Assembly: GCA_018873225.1 (NCBI GenBank)
Contig: JAEILZ010000001.1
Coordinates: 744,001-808,000, forward strand
From: [Phialemoniopsis] sp. UDSM-2020
Taxonomy: Eukaryota; Ascomycota; Sordariomycetes; Thyridiales; Thyridiaceae
Length of the DNA: 64,000 bases
Direction: 5' to 3'
The notes below the pieces were generated by a model, which worked only from the letters and a program-made list of their open reading frames with translations, searched no databases and had not been told where the DNA came from. Shown one piece after another: positions 10,605 through 22,880 of the stretch; the first letter of the stretch is position 1; each line of letters starts with the position of its first letter. Both the position numbers and the translations under genes were made by a program.

Positions 10605-13600
10605 ATGTACGCCCGCAGGAGAGGTGGCTACGACTCCTCGTCCGACGAGTCGGAGCCCGAACACCAGCCGCAGTACAAGACCAAGAGCGGCCGACGCCGC
10701 GGCAGCAGCAACGGTCCGCAAGGGCGCATAACTCTCGGCAGCCAGGCCAACAATAACAACAACAACCAGCAGCAAAAGAAGAAGAAGAAGAAGCTGCCGC
10801 CGCAGGAGAGCATCGACAAGATATGGAGCAGCTTCTCGCAAAAGAAGTTTAGTAAGGCGCTCGCCGTACTGTCGTTTGATTCTGTCCTCCCGCCCGCCAA
10901 TCCGGAGCGCGGCAACGAGCTGCTGAGCGCCGGGTACGAGCGGGCGGCCGAGGAGTGCCGGCGCAAGGTCGAGAAGATCATCAAGGAGTGCAAGAGGGTC
11001 AACATGCGGTACAGGGATCCCGGTTGGGACTTGGTGAGTTCCCCCCACACCAATGGGCACCCCACAGGCGCCCACGCGTATAAGTCAACTTCATGCGTGC
11101 TCGCAGAGGCCAATTGACTGCACACAAGGCAAGTTCCAAGACCCGTGACTAATTGGAATATGACAGGATTGGGATCTGAAATGGGAAAAGGGTAACTGCC
11201 TTAATTCCCTCGGCTCGACCAAGTTCGACATCAACTCGTCCACCCTGAGCAACCCCAAAGCGACCGTGCCCAAGGCCGTCAAGCGCATCCACGAGATCTA
11301 CGAGAATCCCACCTTCATGAAGAATGTCAACGGCTCCGATGTCAAGCAGGGTGGACTCGGCGACTGCTGGCTTATTGCCAGTTTTACTGGTCTTGCCAAT
11401 GTCAGGGACGGCATTCAGCGCACCTGCGTGGCGCACAACGAGAGTACGTAAATTGCTCTGAAACCCCCTCTTGGAAAACCTTTTGACTTACACGGACATC
11501 TAGAAATCGGTATCTACGGTTTTGTCTTCTACCGCGACGGCGAGTGGATCTACAGCATTGTCGATGACAAGCTGTACCTCAAATCGCCCTGCTGGGATTC
11601 GCCCTCGATGCAACGCGACTTGCTTCAACAGATCGATCGCGAGGACGTCGAGCGCGTTTACCGCCGCACCTACCAGACCGGCTCCAAGGCCCTCTTCTTC
11701 GGCCAGAACAAGGATCAGAACGAGACGTGGGTGCCGCTCATCGAAAAGGCCTACGCCAAGGCCCATGGTGACTTTGCCTCGCTCTCGGGCGGCTGGGTCG
11801 GCGAAGGTCTGGAGGACCTGTCTGGTGGCGTGACCACGGAGCTCCTGGCATCGGACATCCTCGACACCGAGGAGTTCTGGGAGAACGAGCTGAGCCGCGT
11901 CAACGAGGAGTTCCTCTTCGGCTGCAGTACTGGACTCCTAGATGGCGGCTACGGCGACCGCGAGGGCATCACCGAGGGCCACGCGTACAACATCGTCGAG
12001 GCGCGCACGCTGCGCGACGGCACGCGCCTGCTCAAGATGCGCAACCCCTGGGGCAAGGTCAAGAAGGGCAACTGGGAGGGCGCCTGGTCCGACGGCTCTA
12101 AGGAGTGGACAACCGAAGCGCAGGAGGAGCTCGGCCACACCTTCGGTGCTGACTCTAGCTTCTGGATTCGTTACGAAGACCTACTACGAAAGTATCAACA
12201 TTTTGATCGTACGCGCCTCTTCCGTGATCCGGACTGGCGGTGCTGCCAGCGCTGGATCGGCGTCGACGTCCCCTGGAAGTCGGTCTACCACGAGAAGTTC
12301 CAGTTCAAGCTGACGCGGGACTCACCCCTCGTGCTCGTCCTCTCGCAGCTAGATAACCGCTACTACAAGGGCTTGCAGGGACAGTATAATTTCCGCCTGC
12401 ACTTCCGCGTTCACGAGCAGGACCGCCCCGGCGCCGAGGAGTACATCGTGCGCTCGCACGGCAACTACCTCATGGACCGGTCCGTCAGCATCGAGCTGCC
12501 CGACATGCCGGCCGGGAAATACGCCGTGTTCATCAGCGTGAGCGCCGAGCGCGACTCGCGCGTCTCGTCGGTCGAGGACGTCGTTAAGCGCGAGTGCAAG
12601 GCCCGGGGCGAGAACGAGAAGCTGGCGCAGGTCGGCTACGCGTACGACCTGGCCAATAGTAAGGCGGCGGCGCACCTGGCGGAGCTGGCGAAGGTGCGCA
12701 AGCAAAAGGACCAAGGAAAGGCGTCCGAGTCGCGCGTCAAGGAGCGGCGCAAGCTCTGGGAGCGCAGGCACCTGACGCGCGAGATCCAGAAGAAGCAAAA
12801 GGACAAGAACGAGGAGAAGGGCAAGAAGCTGCGCGCTGATAAGAGGGCGCGCCGCGAGGCCGAGGCCAAGGCCGCCGCGGAGGCTGCTGCCAAGGCGGAG
12901 GCGGAGGCCCTTGCGCGCAAGAAGGCTGCTGAGGAGGCTCACGCGCTGGCGCTGGCCAAGAAGGAGGCCGAGGAGGCCGCTCTGGCGGCGAAGAAGAAGG
13001 CCGAGGAGGAGGCCGAGCTGCTGAAGAAGCAGCAGGAAGAGGAGGCGGCCAAGGCCAAGGACCAGTCTAGCCAGACTGATCCTGCCGCCCCTTCCGAAGA
13101 CAAGGGTACTCAGGCAGAGACCTCCGATGAGGACGATAAGGACGACAAATCGTGGTGCGCGTCTGGCTTTACCACAACGGGTGCCAACACCCCTTCGGCG
13201 TCGCCGCTTGCTACTCCACGCAGCGAGGAGCCGCCAGAGCTTGCCTCTGAGGAGAAGCCCGAGGAGAACATCGAGGAGGCCGAAGAAAAGCCTGATGCTG
13301 AGACTAAGGACAAGTCCGAAGAGAAGCCTGATGAGAAGACTGAGGAGGCCGAAGAGAAGCCTGAAGACAAAGTAGAGAAGAAGGCCGAGCCTGAGGCAGA
13401 AGGCGAAGAGAAACCAGAGGAGGAGCCTGAAGTCAAATCAGACAAGTCTGAGGAGGAAGTCAAGACCGCAGACGCCAAAGACAAAGACGTGTCGGCCGAG
13501 AAGACAGCGCCTATCCCTGCCCCAGCTCCGGCACCGGCACCGGCTCCAACCCCCGCCCCTCCACCTCCGCCTGCCCCGGCGGCCAAGGACGTCGACTCAG

Positions 13601-14112
13601 AGAGCTACTCGTCCGACAGCCCCGTCGAGGACTGGGAGGAGCTTTACTCGAGCGACGACATGTCGGAGAAGCCGCGCATGGCGCCCGCGCCAGCCGCCAA
13701 GGACGACAAGGACGACGAGAGCGAGGACGAGAACGCGCCTCTCCCCTGGAATGCCATTTGCATCGTCGGGTTCCGCGTCTATTCCAAGGACGAAGGACTC
13801 GAGCTGCGCGTCGTCATGGAGGGTGGCAAGTTGTCGCAGGACGGCATGGGCTGCCTCGGCGAGCAGGACCTCGACAACGCGCAGGCCAACGCCGGCGGCG
13901 CGCGCACGGATACCGAGGAGGCGGGTGGCAAGATGAAGAAGCAGAAGAAGAAGGGCGAGAAGAAGGAGCGGCGGATGAGCGCTGCTTCGGAGGAGGGCAC
14001 GGAGCAGGAGGAGGAGGGTGAGGAGTTTGCGTCGTACTCTACGATCGTGCAGAAGGGCGACGAGGCTCTGAACAGGGCGCTGGAGAGCGGTGTTGAGGAG
14101 AGTGAGGCGTGA
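10605..14112 (+). CDS. Calpain-type (C2 family) cysteine protease with long charged C-terminal tail
   Basis: Calcium-dependent-type papain-fold protease, probably cytosolic. Exons are 10605-11033, 11167-11443 and 11504-14112, giving 1104 aa. The N-terminal 140 residues are disordered, with an Asn/Gln/Lys tract, then a helical segment. The catalytic triad is complete: Cys210 in GGLGDCWLIA, His395 in EGHAYNIVEA and Asn416 in RNPWGKVKKGNW. A C2-like/domain-III-like sandwich follows (about residues 480-600). The last 450 residues are unusual: a Lys/Arg/Ala/Glu coiled-coil-like stretch, then acidic repeats with EEKPEE units, a Pro-Ala run and another acidic segment. This tail distinguishes it from PalB/Rim13, whose N-terminal MIT domain I do not see. 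Intron 1 (133 bp) is best taken as one piece, giving DPGW-DL/DW-DLKW at the join. The substrate is unknown. Confidence 0.9.
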
Positions 14113-15488
14113 AGAAGGGGTTGAAGCTTTTTGGGAGCTTTTTGGGAGTTCGACTGACCCGACCTGACGACCTGATGAACAAACTTACACCTTTACCCCT
14201 GTATAGAGTCTAGACTGCTTCGAGTCCTCGAACATTTTGGTCCTCTTTTGGCCGAGATTACGGATCTCTGATCGTGGTTATTTTCCGTGTATTTTCTTTT
14301 CGTTGCTTATGTCTTCATTCGTTTTCTTTTCTCTTTTCTCCTCCATTTTGGGTATCATGGATTTCCCGTTCGTCTCGACTGGAAAGAGATGACGGGAAAT
14401 CGGAGAGAGCGGCATAGCACGGCGAGAGATGCTTTTGACGAAAGACTGCCTTGCTTGGTCCAGACTGCCTTGTGTGTTGTGTGTGCGCACACAGCACGCG
14501 AAAGAGTGCGTTTCATGCGAGATAAACCAGATTACAGATTGTAGACCGATCTTCTTCAGTGGTTACACCGTAATGTCATATATACGTTGACAATATATCA
14601 TCCGAACTTATCTGCTTATTGTTATCATCAAGTGTCAATCACCTTTTTGCATTGCTTGACTTCCTAGGTATTATCGTCATGGATGTTGTTGTTGGTCCTC
14701 GTCCCCAGCTTTGCGATTGCGGCGGAGCATCTCGAGGCCCACGGGTGGATTGGCATTGATAGCGCCAACTAAATATAGGCCCCTGCATGCCTGTGGATTC
14801 CCAGTGACAGAGGCCTGCGCAGGTGGTCCAGGCCTGTCAGACGAGTCTCAATGATGCTGTGATCATCCGAAGGAACAGCATGCTGAGCTTATGAAAGAAG
14901 CTTAATTTCAGGGCCCGAGTCTGTGGGCCTCACACGACGATGAGAGAATCAATGAGCCTCACGATTAAACCACGATATGAAATGACACTGCATGTTCGAG
15001 AATGGACCCCTTTGTCTCATTCAGTGTCTCTCTGGCCAGTACAGCACGCAATGGGACCCGCAAAATGGATTGGCGCCGGTGTTGCGGGAGACGGGAAAGC
15101 AAGGTTGCGAATCAAGCTATTGGCGCAAGCTCAGCCGCACCGCCGCCCCAGAGTGTTGGTTCTTTCGATCACTAGCCCAAGCCATCTCCTCGTCACTCTC
15201 GCTCTCCTCCCAAATCCTGCTCGCTCTTTGTGTCAATCGCTTCAATCCCGCAGACTCTCCTGTCCTTCGTTTGAACCCTCTTGTCATTCGTTTGGGTGAG
15301 CAGCGTCTTGTCCTCATCAACGACATCAGCACGAATTCTCGACAGTGAACCACGGACCGCATCTTCGACCGAACCAACGACAGATCGAAAATCCCCCAAG
15401 CCCACGCACGGGCGCAACCAAAACCCGACCGAGGACCAACCCATCCTCCTCCTCTGATCATCGACACACCCACAAACCTTCTCCAACG
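14113..15488. other. Intergenic region without recognisable genes
   Basis: It contains the presumed 3' UTR of the calpain gene (T-rich run around 14270-14350) and the promoter and leader of the membrane protein gene. The 300 bases before 15489 are strikingly C- and CA-rich (tctcct, cgaccaac, cacccac), typical of a fungal 5' leader. I see no coding frame with supporting motifs. Confidence 0.6.
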
Positions 15489-16646
15489 ATGCGCGGCCGA
15501 CGGAAACAGCCCGGCCAGGCCGCGGCCCCCAGACTTCACCCACCTTTCCGCGCCACGACTCCCTTCTCCCTCACAATCGCCCTCTTCCTCGTCCTCCTGC
15601 TGGCCCCGAGCCCGGCCAACGCCGCCTTCCAGAATGACTTCTCGGGCTACCCCTCCGGCGCGCAGGACTGCCTGTCCCGCTTCGCCGACGAAGACCGCAG
15701 CGGCTGCGACGGCGACACGGTGCGCGAGATGAACGAGTGCCTCTGCGGCAACGGCGGCAACTTTGTGCTCGGCTCGGCGGGGTGCATCGCGAAAAACAGC
15801 GCGGGCGACCTCGAGGCCACGTACGACACGCTGTCGACGCACTGCTCCGACAGCCAGACTCCGCTGGGGGTGTCCAAGGCGCAGTTCCTGGCGGCCGCGT
15901 CGTCGGCGACGGCGTCGAGCAGCACGGCGACCAAGACGACGTCATCGTCTACGACCAAGAAGCCCACGTCTACGAGCGCGACGACGACGTCTACGAGTAG
16001 GAGTAGCAGCATGACGACCAAGACGACCATGTCCAACGGGCAGACCGTCACCGAGACGGTCGCCGTGCCGGCCGAGACGGGCTCCGGCGATAACTCGGGT
16101 GGCGGGCCGAACAACACGGCCAAGACGGGCATCATCGCCGGCGCGTGCGTCGCGGGCGTCGCCATACTCGCGATATTGCTGGGGTTCTGGTACTGGTACC
16201 GCAAGCGCAGGGCCGGCGGACCGAAAGACGAGTCGCATCCGATGCTCACGCCCCAACAGCAACACAATGGCAAGTTTGGCGCCGCGGGCATGGGCATAGG
16301 CGGAGCAGGGAACGAGTTGCACGACTGGAAAAACGACGGGAAGTGGACGCCGCAGCAACAAGCTGGTACCTGGGACTCATCGGCCGCGGGGACGTACAAT
16401 TCGAGCTGGGGCGCGCAGCAGTATCAGGGCTGGGGTTACGACCCCTCGGCGACGCCATACTCGCAGTACGGTGGGCATCAGCAGCAGCAGGGCGTGTTTG
16501 AGCTGGCGGGCCAGGAGCCGGTGAGGCCTGTCGAGGTGCCCGCGACGCCGGCTTATCAGGGAGGGTATGCCGGGCAGGCTGGCGGCGGCGGTGGCGGCGG
16601 AGGGCAGCAGTACCAGCAACAGAGCTGGGGACAACATCAGCATTGA
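15489..16646 (+). CDS. Single-pass membrane protein with Cys-rich ectodomain and Ser/Thr stalk (wall-sensor-like)
   Basis: A single exon encodes 385 aa. The layout is: basic N-terminus, hydrophobic signal segment (FSLTIALFLVLLLAPSPANA, about residues 27-46), an ectodomain with six cysteines in about 70 residues, a Ser/Thr-rich stalk (about 140-200) suited to O-mannosylation, a membrane helix (TGIIAGACVAGVAILAILLG) followed directly by the stop-transfer WYWYRKRR, and a cytosolic tail of about 150 residues rich in Gln, Gly, Tyr and Trp ending in a Gly run. This is the architecture of fungal wall-stress sensors of the Wsc/Mid2 type, but the cysteine pattern does not let me assign WSC or CFEM with confidence. 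The frame is open upstream to a GTG at 15345, but that part has no ATG and a leader-like composition, so 15489 is chosen. A signalling role is inferred from architecture only. Confidence 0.82.
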   Translation: MRGRRKQPGQAAAPRLHPPFRATTPFSLTIALFLVLLLAPSPANAAFQNDFSGYPSGAQDCLSRFADEDRSGCDGDTVREMNECLCGNGGNFVLGSAGCIAKNSAGDLEATYDTLSTHCSDSQTPLGVSKAQFLAAASSATASSSTATKTTSSSTTKKPTSTSATTTSTSRSSSMTTKTTMSNGQTVTETVAVPAETGSGDNSGGGPNNTAKTGIIAGACVAGVAILAILLGFWYWYRKRRAGGPKDESHPMLTPQQQHNGKFGAAGMGIGGAGNELHDWKNDGKWTPQQQAGTWDSSAAGTYNSSWGAQQYQGWGYDPSATPYSQYGGHQQQQGVFELAGQEPVRPVEVPATPAYQGGYAGQAGGGGGGGGQQYQQQSWGQHQH

Positions 16647-18076
16647 TGGGGCGTTTTGACCATTGGAAAATGCCTTTGTTGTAAATATCTCTGCTTTTTC
16701 ACGATGTGATATAATTCGAGCTTGGAGTTTGGGAGGGAATGTAAATACGACACAGGCTGGGAAAATAATCGGCGCCAGCAACCGGGATGCTGGATCTGGA
16801 CATATAAGTCGATATCATTTCGACATGGAGTACATCAAACAAACATTCAGAATTTCGGTTTCAGCCCTTTGTCATTGTGACCTTCTGTCCGACAAGGCAA
16901 GCCACTCGGAACATTTCCTATTGTCTTTGGCAAGCCTTGCATGTCTTTGAGTTTGCAGATATGCGTGCCGATGAGCCGCCTCGGGACGAATGCGACTCTG
17001 AATAGGCATCCTTGCTCCTGTCGAAGAGGACCCCGCATGGCCACGACCAGGAACAGAGTGTGCGAGCGATGATCCGTCTTGGGGAATCCGGCGCCTTCCT
17101 GTTCTGGTCATCGCGGGGATTCCTCACGAACTCTCGGTCGTACTCCATGTTAGTCACCAGTCACCAGTCTGCTGCCTCAACCAACCTCACCATTGCCGGG
17201 AAGAGATGCCGTCGTCGGACCGCCGGAGGGAGGACAAAGATATCTCAGCTCGAACGAGTCGCTGCAGGCCTGCGAGAAGTGCCATAGTGTGGCCGAAAGC
17301 GGTATGCATCGAGCTGACGCCGTGCATGTGCAGAATATCACATATCGAATTGCTTATTTTTGCAGGGCCTCGCGTGCCGTTTTCGGTCTTGCAGTGTTGC
17401 ACTGGCTGCAATGTTGAATCGGTGGTTCTCACTTTTTCCATTTGATGTCTTACTTTGCTCTGCTTTTTTCTGCCTCCCACCCCGCATTGCATGTGCTTAC
17501 TTGCTTGATGCATAGATGGACAGCCATCTGTCTATCTATCTGTCTCCCTACTCGTGGTGCCTGCCCTGCAGATGAAGTGGCCTCGGATAGGGGACCGCTT
17601 GAAGCTTTCTTTTACACCATGTGTGTGTGAGATCGTCGGCCGCCGCCATGCTGCCCGCTTGGTGGTGACCTGTTGGATGCAATTCTCATCCCTGGATGGA
17701 TTCAATTGACCAGATCCCGCATGGCGTCCATCCCGGGTCCCGTTTTAGTGTCGCTGGGGGGCAAAAGAACTGGACCCCAGGCATCTGCATCCACTGCAGG
17801 CTCCACTGACGAGAAGAGATCATTGACTGAGCGACCCCGACCTCGATTCATGTCAACTCCGCTCGATGCTATGCCGCAGTGGAAAAGTGTAGGGGTTATC
17901 TTGCTTTGTTTCCTTCATTCTTTATCCGTTACCGTTTGTTTTTCAACCCAATTGATGACCGGGTCTTTTCTGGCTGGCTTGACACGGAGTCCGGATAGGT
18001 GAACCTTCAAGCTTGAGTGTTTCGTTTTCCCCTCTCTGTGCGTGTTAGGCCGCCTAGCAAGCAGTGTGTGACGACA
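16647..18076. other. Intergenic region without recognisable genes
   Basis: About 1.4 kb between the membrane protein and the ABC transporter. No frame above about 110 codons and none with motifs. It holds the 3' UTR of the former and the promoter of the latter; a small gatc/gtctatctat-type simple tract lies near 17530. Confidence 0.55.
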
Positions 18077-21000
18077 ATGCTGCTTGCCCAGGATCGGGGC
18101 AGTTTCTGGCCATGTTCCACCTGTTGCACTGGCCATTGGGTATGTGAAATATTACCTCATCTTACCTCCAATCCAGACATCCATTTCCTCTGGTTACTGA
18201 AGAGCGTCACACATTCCAATTGCTAATCTGCTCGGAATCCCCACCATAGACCCCGAGCTGGACTGGTGTCGGTGACAGTTGTCTTGGAGCTATCAGCTAC
18301 ATCCCGGCATGGATCGCACTGCTCATCGTCCTCTGCCGCTATGCCCTCGGCCCCGCCTGGCGTCGCCGGCCTCTCTGGCTCCGGACCTTTGCCGCTGAGC
18401 ACAAGGACGATGCCGCTGACGATGGACTCGACGTGACGGGTCTCAATGGCAACGGCGGTGCTGAGACGCCCGTCCTGCACAAGGTCCGGGCGTGGCACTG
18501 GCCGGCCATCTGCATCCTGATACTGTCTGTTCTCGGCATAGGCTTTGGCCTCGTGCTGTCCTTTGCCTTTGGTTTCGGCCCAGTGTTCTTGGTGCCTGTT
18601 GTGCCTTGCGTGAGTATTTCCGGAGACCTTTACTTCGGCTCGTCGCTCATTCAGATGGGCGCACCCGTCCTCGTCACCGTAAAGACTGTGCAGGTGTGAC
18701 CATGATGCTAATCGTCGGCGTAGATACTAACCGCCCTGGCCGTGGCCATCGACCGCCCCCGGACAGCCCCGGGAGCAGTTCTGCTCATCCAGGGTGCCCT
18801 CTTCGCCGTCCAGCTCGCCCTCGCCATGGTCGTCCCCGGCACCCTCCGCTGGCCGGCAGGCCTGTTCGCCGTCACCCAGCTCGGCATCTCCCTCTGCGTC
18901 GTCGCCACCGTGCTCGCCATGCCAATGCGCGACCCGCGCCTCGATGCCGCCGACATCTGCCTGCCCTCCGAGACGCCCACCTACCGCCTGCGCAGCCCGG
19001 AGGACGTCATCACGCCCTGGCAGTGGATGTCCGTCTCGTGGATGTCGCCCCTCATCGCCATCGCCTTCAATCGGCAGCTCCACGACGAGGACGTCTGGCT
19101 GCTGCCCTACGAGTTCCAGCACCTGCGCCTGCACCTGCTCTTCCGCGAGGTGCGGGGTTCTGTCACCGCGCGCATCCTCAAGGCCAACATGACCGACCTC
19201 ATCATCACGTCCTGCCTCGGCACCCTCGAGTCGGTCGTCTCGCTGCTGCCCATCGTGCTGCTGAAGCAATTGCTAGGAGCGCTGCAGGGCCCACAGCCCG
19301 ACACCAGGACGGCCATCGTCTATGCCATCCTGATGATGTTTTGCAACCTCGTGCGCGACCAATCCGGCGTCTTCTCCCTCTGGTATAGCCGGCGCTGCTA
19401 TGAGCGGTCGCGCGGCGAGATGATCACCATGATTTACGAGAAGACACTCCGTAGGAAGGCCTTTACCTTCCCAGGCCACCACGACGGCGCAGAGATCGCC
19501 AAGCTCGAGGGTCCGGCGTCAATGGGCAAGATCCTCAACCTCATGCGCAACGATGTATATGAGGTCGCCCAGCGCTTCTGGGAATTTCCCAGCCTATTCA
19601 TCAAGCCCATGAACTTCATCCTGTCACTCGTCCTCATCTGGAACATCCTCGGCCCGGCCTCTCTGTTGGGAATCCTCATCGTCGTCGGCGCGCAGGTCGT
19701 CAATGGCTTCGTTTTGCGCGTTCTCTACCGCTGGGAGGTCGCGCGCCGCGCCGTCACCGACCTCAAGCTGCAGGCCACGTCGCAGTTCGTCGAGGCGATC
19801 CGTCACCTGCGCTGGTACGACTGGCAGGACCAGTGGCTCGCGCGCATCATCGCCGCGCGCGACCGCGAGCTGCGCTGGCGCGTGGCGAATTTCCTGCTGC
19901 AGCGTGCCGTCGACCTGATGAACCAGCTCGCGGCCTTCTTCTTCCCCGTCGCGGCGTTTTATGCGTATACCGTCATCGGCGGGCACACTTTGTCGGTAGA
20001 CATTGCGTTCCCCGCGCTGAGCTTGTTTACCATACTGCAGACTAGTCTGAGGGAGCTCCCCGCGCTCATCACGGTGCTGGTCAACGCTGCCGTTGCGATG
20101 CGCCGCATCGAAGGGTTCATGGCCGAACCAAACAAGGAGGACACTTTCGACGACGACAAGCCGCTCGACCCCACGCTCGGCGCGCTCGAGATCGCTATGA
20201 GCAACGCTAGCTTCTCGTGGCCCGGTGCGGAGCAGCTCGTGCTCCGCGACGTGAACCTATCGATCGGCCCCGGGCTGACGCTCGTCTGCGGTAAAGTTGG
20301 GTGCGGTAAGACCGCCCTGCTTCACGCGATTCTCGGCGAGCTTGACCAGCGCGGCGGCGAGAAGAAGGTCCCCGAGGAGATGATCGGTTACTGCACGCAG
20401 ACACCTTGGCTGCAGAGCATGAGCATCCGCGAGAACATTCTGTTTTCGGCGCCCTACGACGAGAGGCGGTACCGGCAGGTGCTGGACGCGTGTTGTCTGC
20501 TGCCCGACCTGGTCAACTTCAAGGCCGGCGATCTGTCGCTGATTGGAGAGAACGGCGTGGGATTGTCGGGTGGGCAAAAGGCGCGTGTGGCGCTGGCGAG
20601 GGCGATTTACAGCCGGGCGCGGATATTGCTGCTCGACGACCCGATCGCGGCGCTGGACCACAACACGGCAGAGGCGATTATGAGCAAGCTTTTCAAAACT
20701 ACGAATCTTATGAAGGACATACTCGTCGTGTTTGTGACGCACCGAGTGGACCTAGTTACTAAGTACGCGGTGCAGACGCTCGAGGTCGGTGAGGACGGCA
20801 CGGTGCAGCGAGTTGAGGAGGACCTGATCGACTTGGACTCCAAGCTGCTGCACAAAATCACGTCAAACGAGGACGCCCCCGTCGAGGACGACGAGGAGGG
20901 CGAGAATGAGGCTATTCCGGACAAATTCATTGAGGAGGAGTACCGCGCGCACGGCGGCGTCATGGCCTCTGTCTACTGGCGCTACGTCAAGGCGGGCAAG

Positions 21001-22880
21001 CTGCGGTGGTGGGCCGCGATTCTTACGTGCTTCATACTCTTCCGCGTTACAAACGTGGCGTACTACTACTTTCTCAAGATCTGGGGCGAGGCTTACGACT
21101 CGGCGGCGGCGACTGGCCAGCTACATACGACGGCGCACACATTGACAACTTACGGCGTGCAGAACCGAGTCTCCGACTCGGACTCGGGCACATGGTTCAA
21201 CTACACGGATCTGGGCCTCCCTTCGCCCGACGACGACGTGCTGCCCTGGCTCTTCTGGTTCCTCATGCTCTCGGCCGCGCAGGTCATCGTGCAGCTGCTC
21301 TCGGACCTCGTGCTCATCGTCATCACCTACAAGGCCGGCAAGAAGATCTTTGAGCAGGTCATGCATCGCGTGAGCAACGCGACTTTCCGCTTCTTCGACG
21401 TGACGCCCGTCGGCCGGCTCATGAACCGCGTCACGTCGGACATCGGCACCATCGACGGCCAGATCGCGTACCAGATCTACCAGTGCGCGTACCACGCCGT
21501 CATCTGGGTGTCGGCCATGGCCGTCATCGCGTCGACGACGCCCGTGTTCCTGGCGCTCGCGCTCGCGACTACGGGGTCGTTTATACTTATCTTTAGGCGC
21601 TTCCTGCCAGCGACGCAGTCGCTTCGGCGGTTAGAGATGGTCTCGCTGTCGCCCCTGATGTCCAACTTTGGCACCCTGCTCGAGGGTCTCACGACGGTGC
21701 GTGCCTTTCGCGCGCAGCCGCACTTCCAGAACCGCATCGTCGTCACGACCGACGCATTTCAAAAGATGGACCACTTCTACTGGTCCCTGCAGGCGTGGCT
21801 GCTCATCCGCCTCGACGTCCTCGGCGCCCTGTCCAGCTTCCTGCTGACGCTAGTCGCCATCCGCACGGGACTGAGCTCTGGCACGGTAGCCTTCGTGCTC
21901 GCCACCGCGGCCAATTTCGTTGACACGACGCACGCCATGTGCCGCAAGTACGGCGATCTGCAGATGCAGTTCGTCAGCGTGGAGCGCGTCATCGAGCTGC
22001 TAGACCTCGAGCAGGAGGATCCGGGCGACGTGCAGCCCCCCTCGGGCAACTGGCCGACGGCCGAGGACGACATCGTGTTTGACAAGGCCACTGTGCGGTA
22101 CGCGGAGCACCTCGAGCCAAGCCTGCGCGGGGTGTCCGTGCGCATTCCGGCGCGGTCGACCGTGGCCGTGACGGGGCGGACGGGGTCGGGCAAGAGCACG
22201 CTCGCGCTGGCGATGCTGGGCACGGTGCTCATGCACAGCGAGAGCGGGGAAGGAAGTGGGATCCGAATTGGAGGCGTAGATGTCGGACGGGTGGACAAGC
22301 ATGCCCTCCGGCGGCGGATCAGTTTCGTGGCGCAGGACCCTGTCCTGTTCCCCGGCACGCTGCGCGAGAACTTGGATCCCGTCGGCGAGCATTCTGATGA
22401 TGAGTGCGCGGCGGTGCTGGAGCGCGTCATGCGCGGGTCTACTGGTGGTGGGAGCAAAGACGAGTTGACGCTGAGCAGCCGCGTCGATGGCGGGGGTAAG
22501 AATCTCAGCCAAGGGCAACGGCAGCTCGTTGGACTGGGCAGAGCGGTGCTGCGGAGGAGTCCTGTTGTGATTCTGGACGAAGTGAGTTCTTACGTGACAT
22601 GTTTGCGCTGTTGGGTGTTCTTTGCTAATGGTTTTGGACAAAACAGGCTACAGCATCGATTGACATGAAGACTGCGTTTTACATCCAGCAGGTGCTCAGG
22701 GAGGAGCTGCGCGACAGCACCGTAATTACGATTGCGCACAGGCTCGAGGCGGTCAAGGACGCCGACTTTTCGATCGTGCTGGACAAGGGGAAGGTTGTAT
22801 ATGCCGGGCCTGCGAGCGGACAGCAGCAGGGGAATGGAAGCAGTAGTCATGATGAGCAGGACGAGGAGGCTTCAGAGTAG
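18077..22880 (+). CDS. ABC-C (MRP/Ycf1/Ybt1-type) full transporter
   Basis: ATP-driven exporter or vacuolar pump for organic anions or conjugates. Exons are 18077-18139, 18250-18609, 18724-22581 and 22647-22880, giving 1504 aa. An N-terminal TMD0-like hydrophobic region precedes TMD1. NBD1 has Walker A GKVGCGKT (664-671), signature LSGGQ (755-759) and Walker B ILLLDD. NBD2 has Walker A GRTGSGKS (1292-1299), signature LSQGQ (1402-1406) and Walker B VILDEATASID, the last split by intron 3 after LDE. The Asp instead of Glu after Walker B in NBD1 is the normal asymmetry of ABC-C proteins. Exon 1 (21 codons, Cys-rich) rests on phase, a GTATGT donor and an acceptor at 18249, so the start is less sure than the rest. 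Substrates (drugs, bile-acid-like anions or glutathione conjugates) cannot be told. Confidence 0.92.

Noticed and set aside
11107..11128. Possible 22-bp micro-exon with a GC-AG second intron in the calpain gene
   Set aside because: Its length breaks the reading phase with the next exon, whereas one 133-bp intron from 11034 to 11166 keeps phase and gives the expected family sequence at the join.
15345..15488. N-terminal extension of the membrane protein from a GTG codon
   Set aside because: GTG is not used as a normal start in fungal nuclear genes, and the stretch has the CA/CT-rich composition of a leader.
15117..16399. Minus-strand frames of about 240-250 codons opposite the membrane protein gene
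   Set aside because: Composition mirrors the Ser/Thr codons of the real gene, with no domain features. The plus frame has a signal peptide, stalk and membrane helix.
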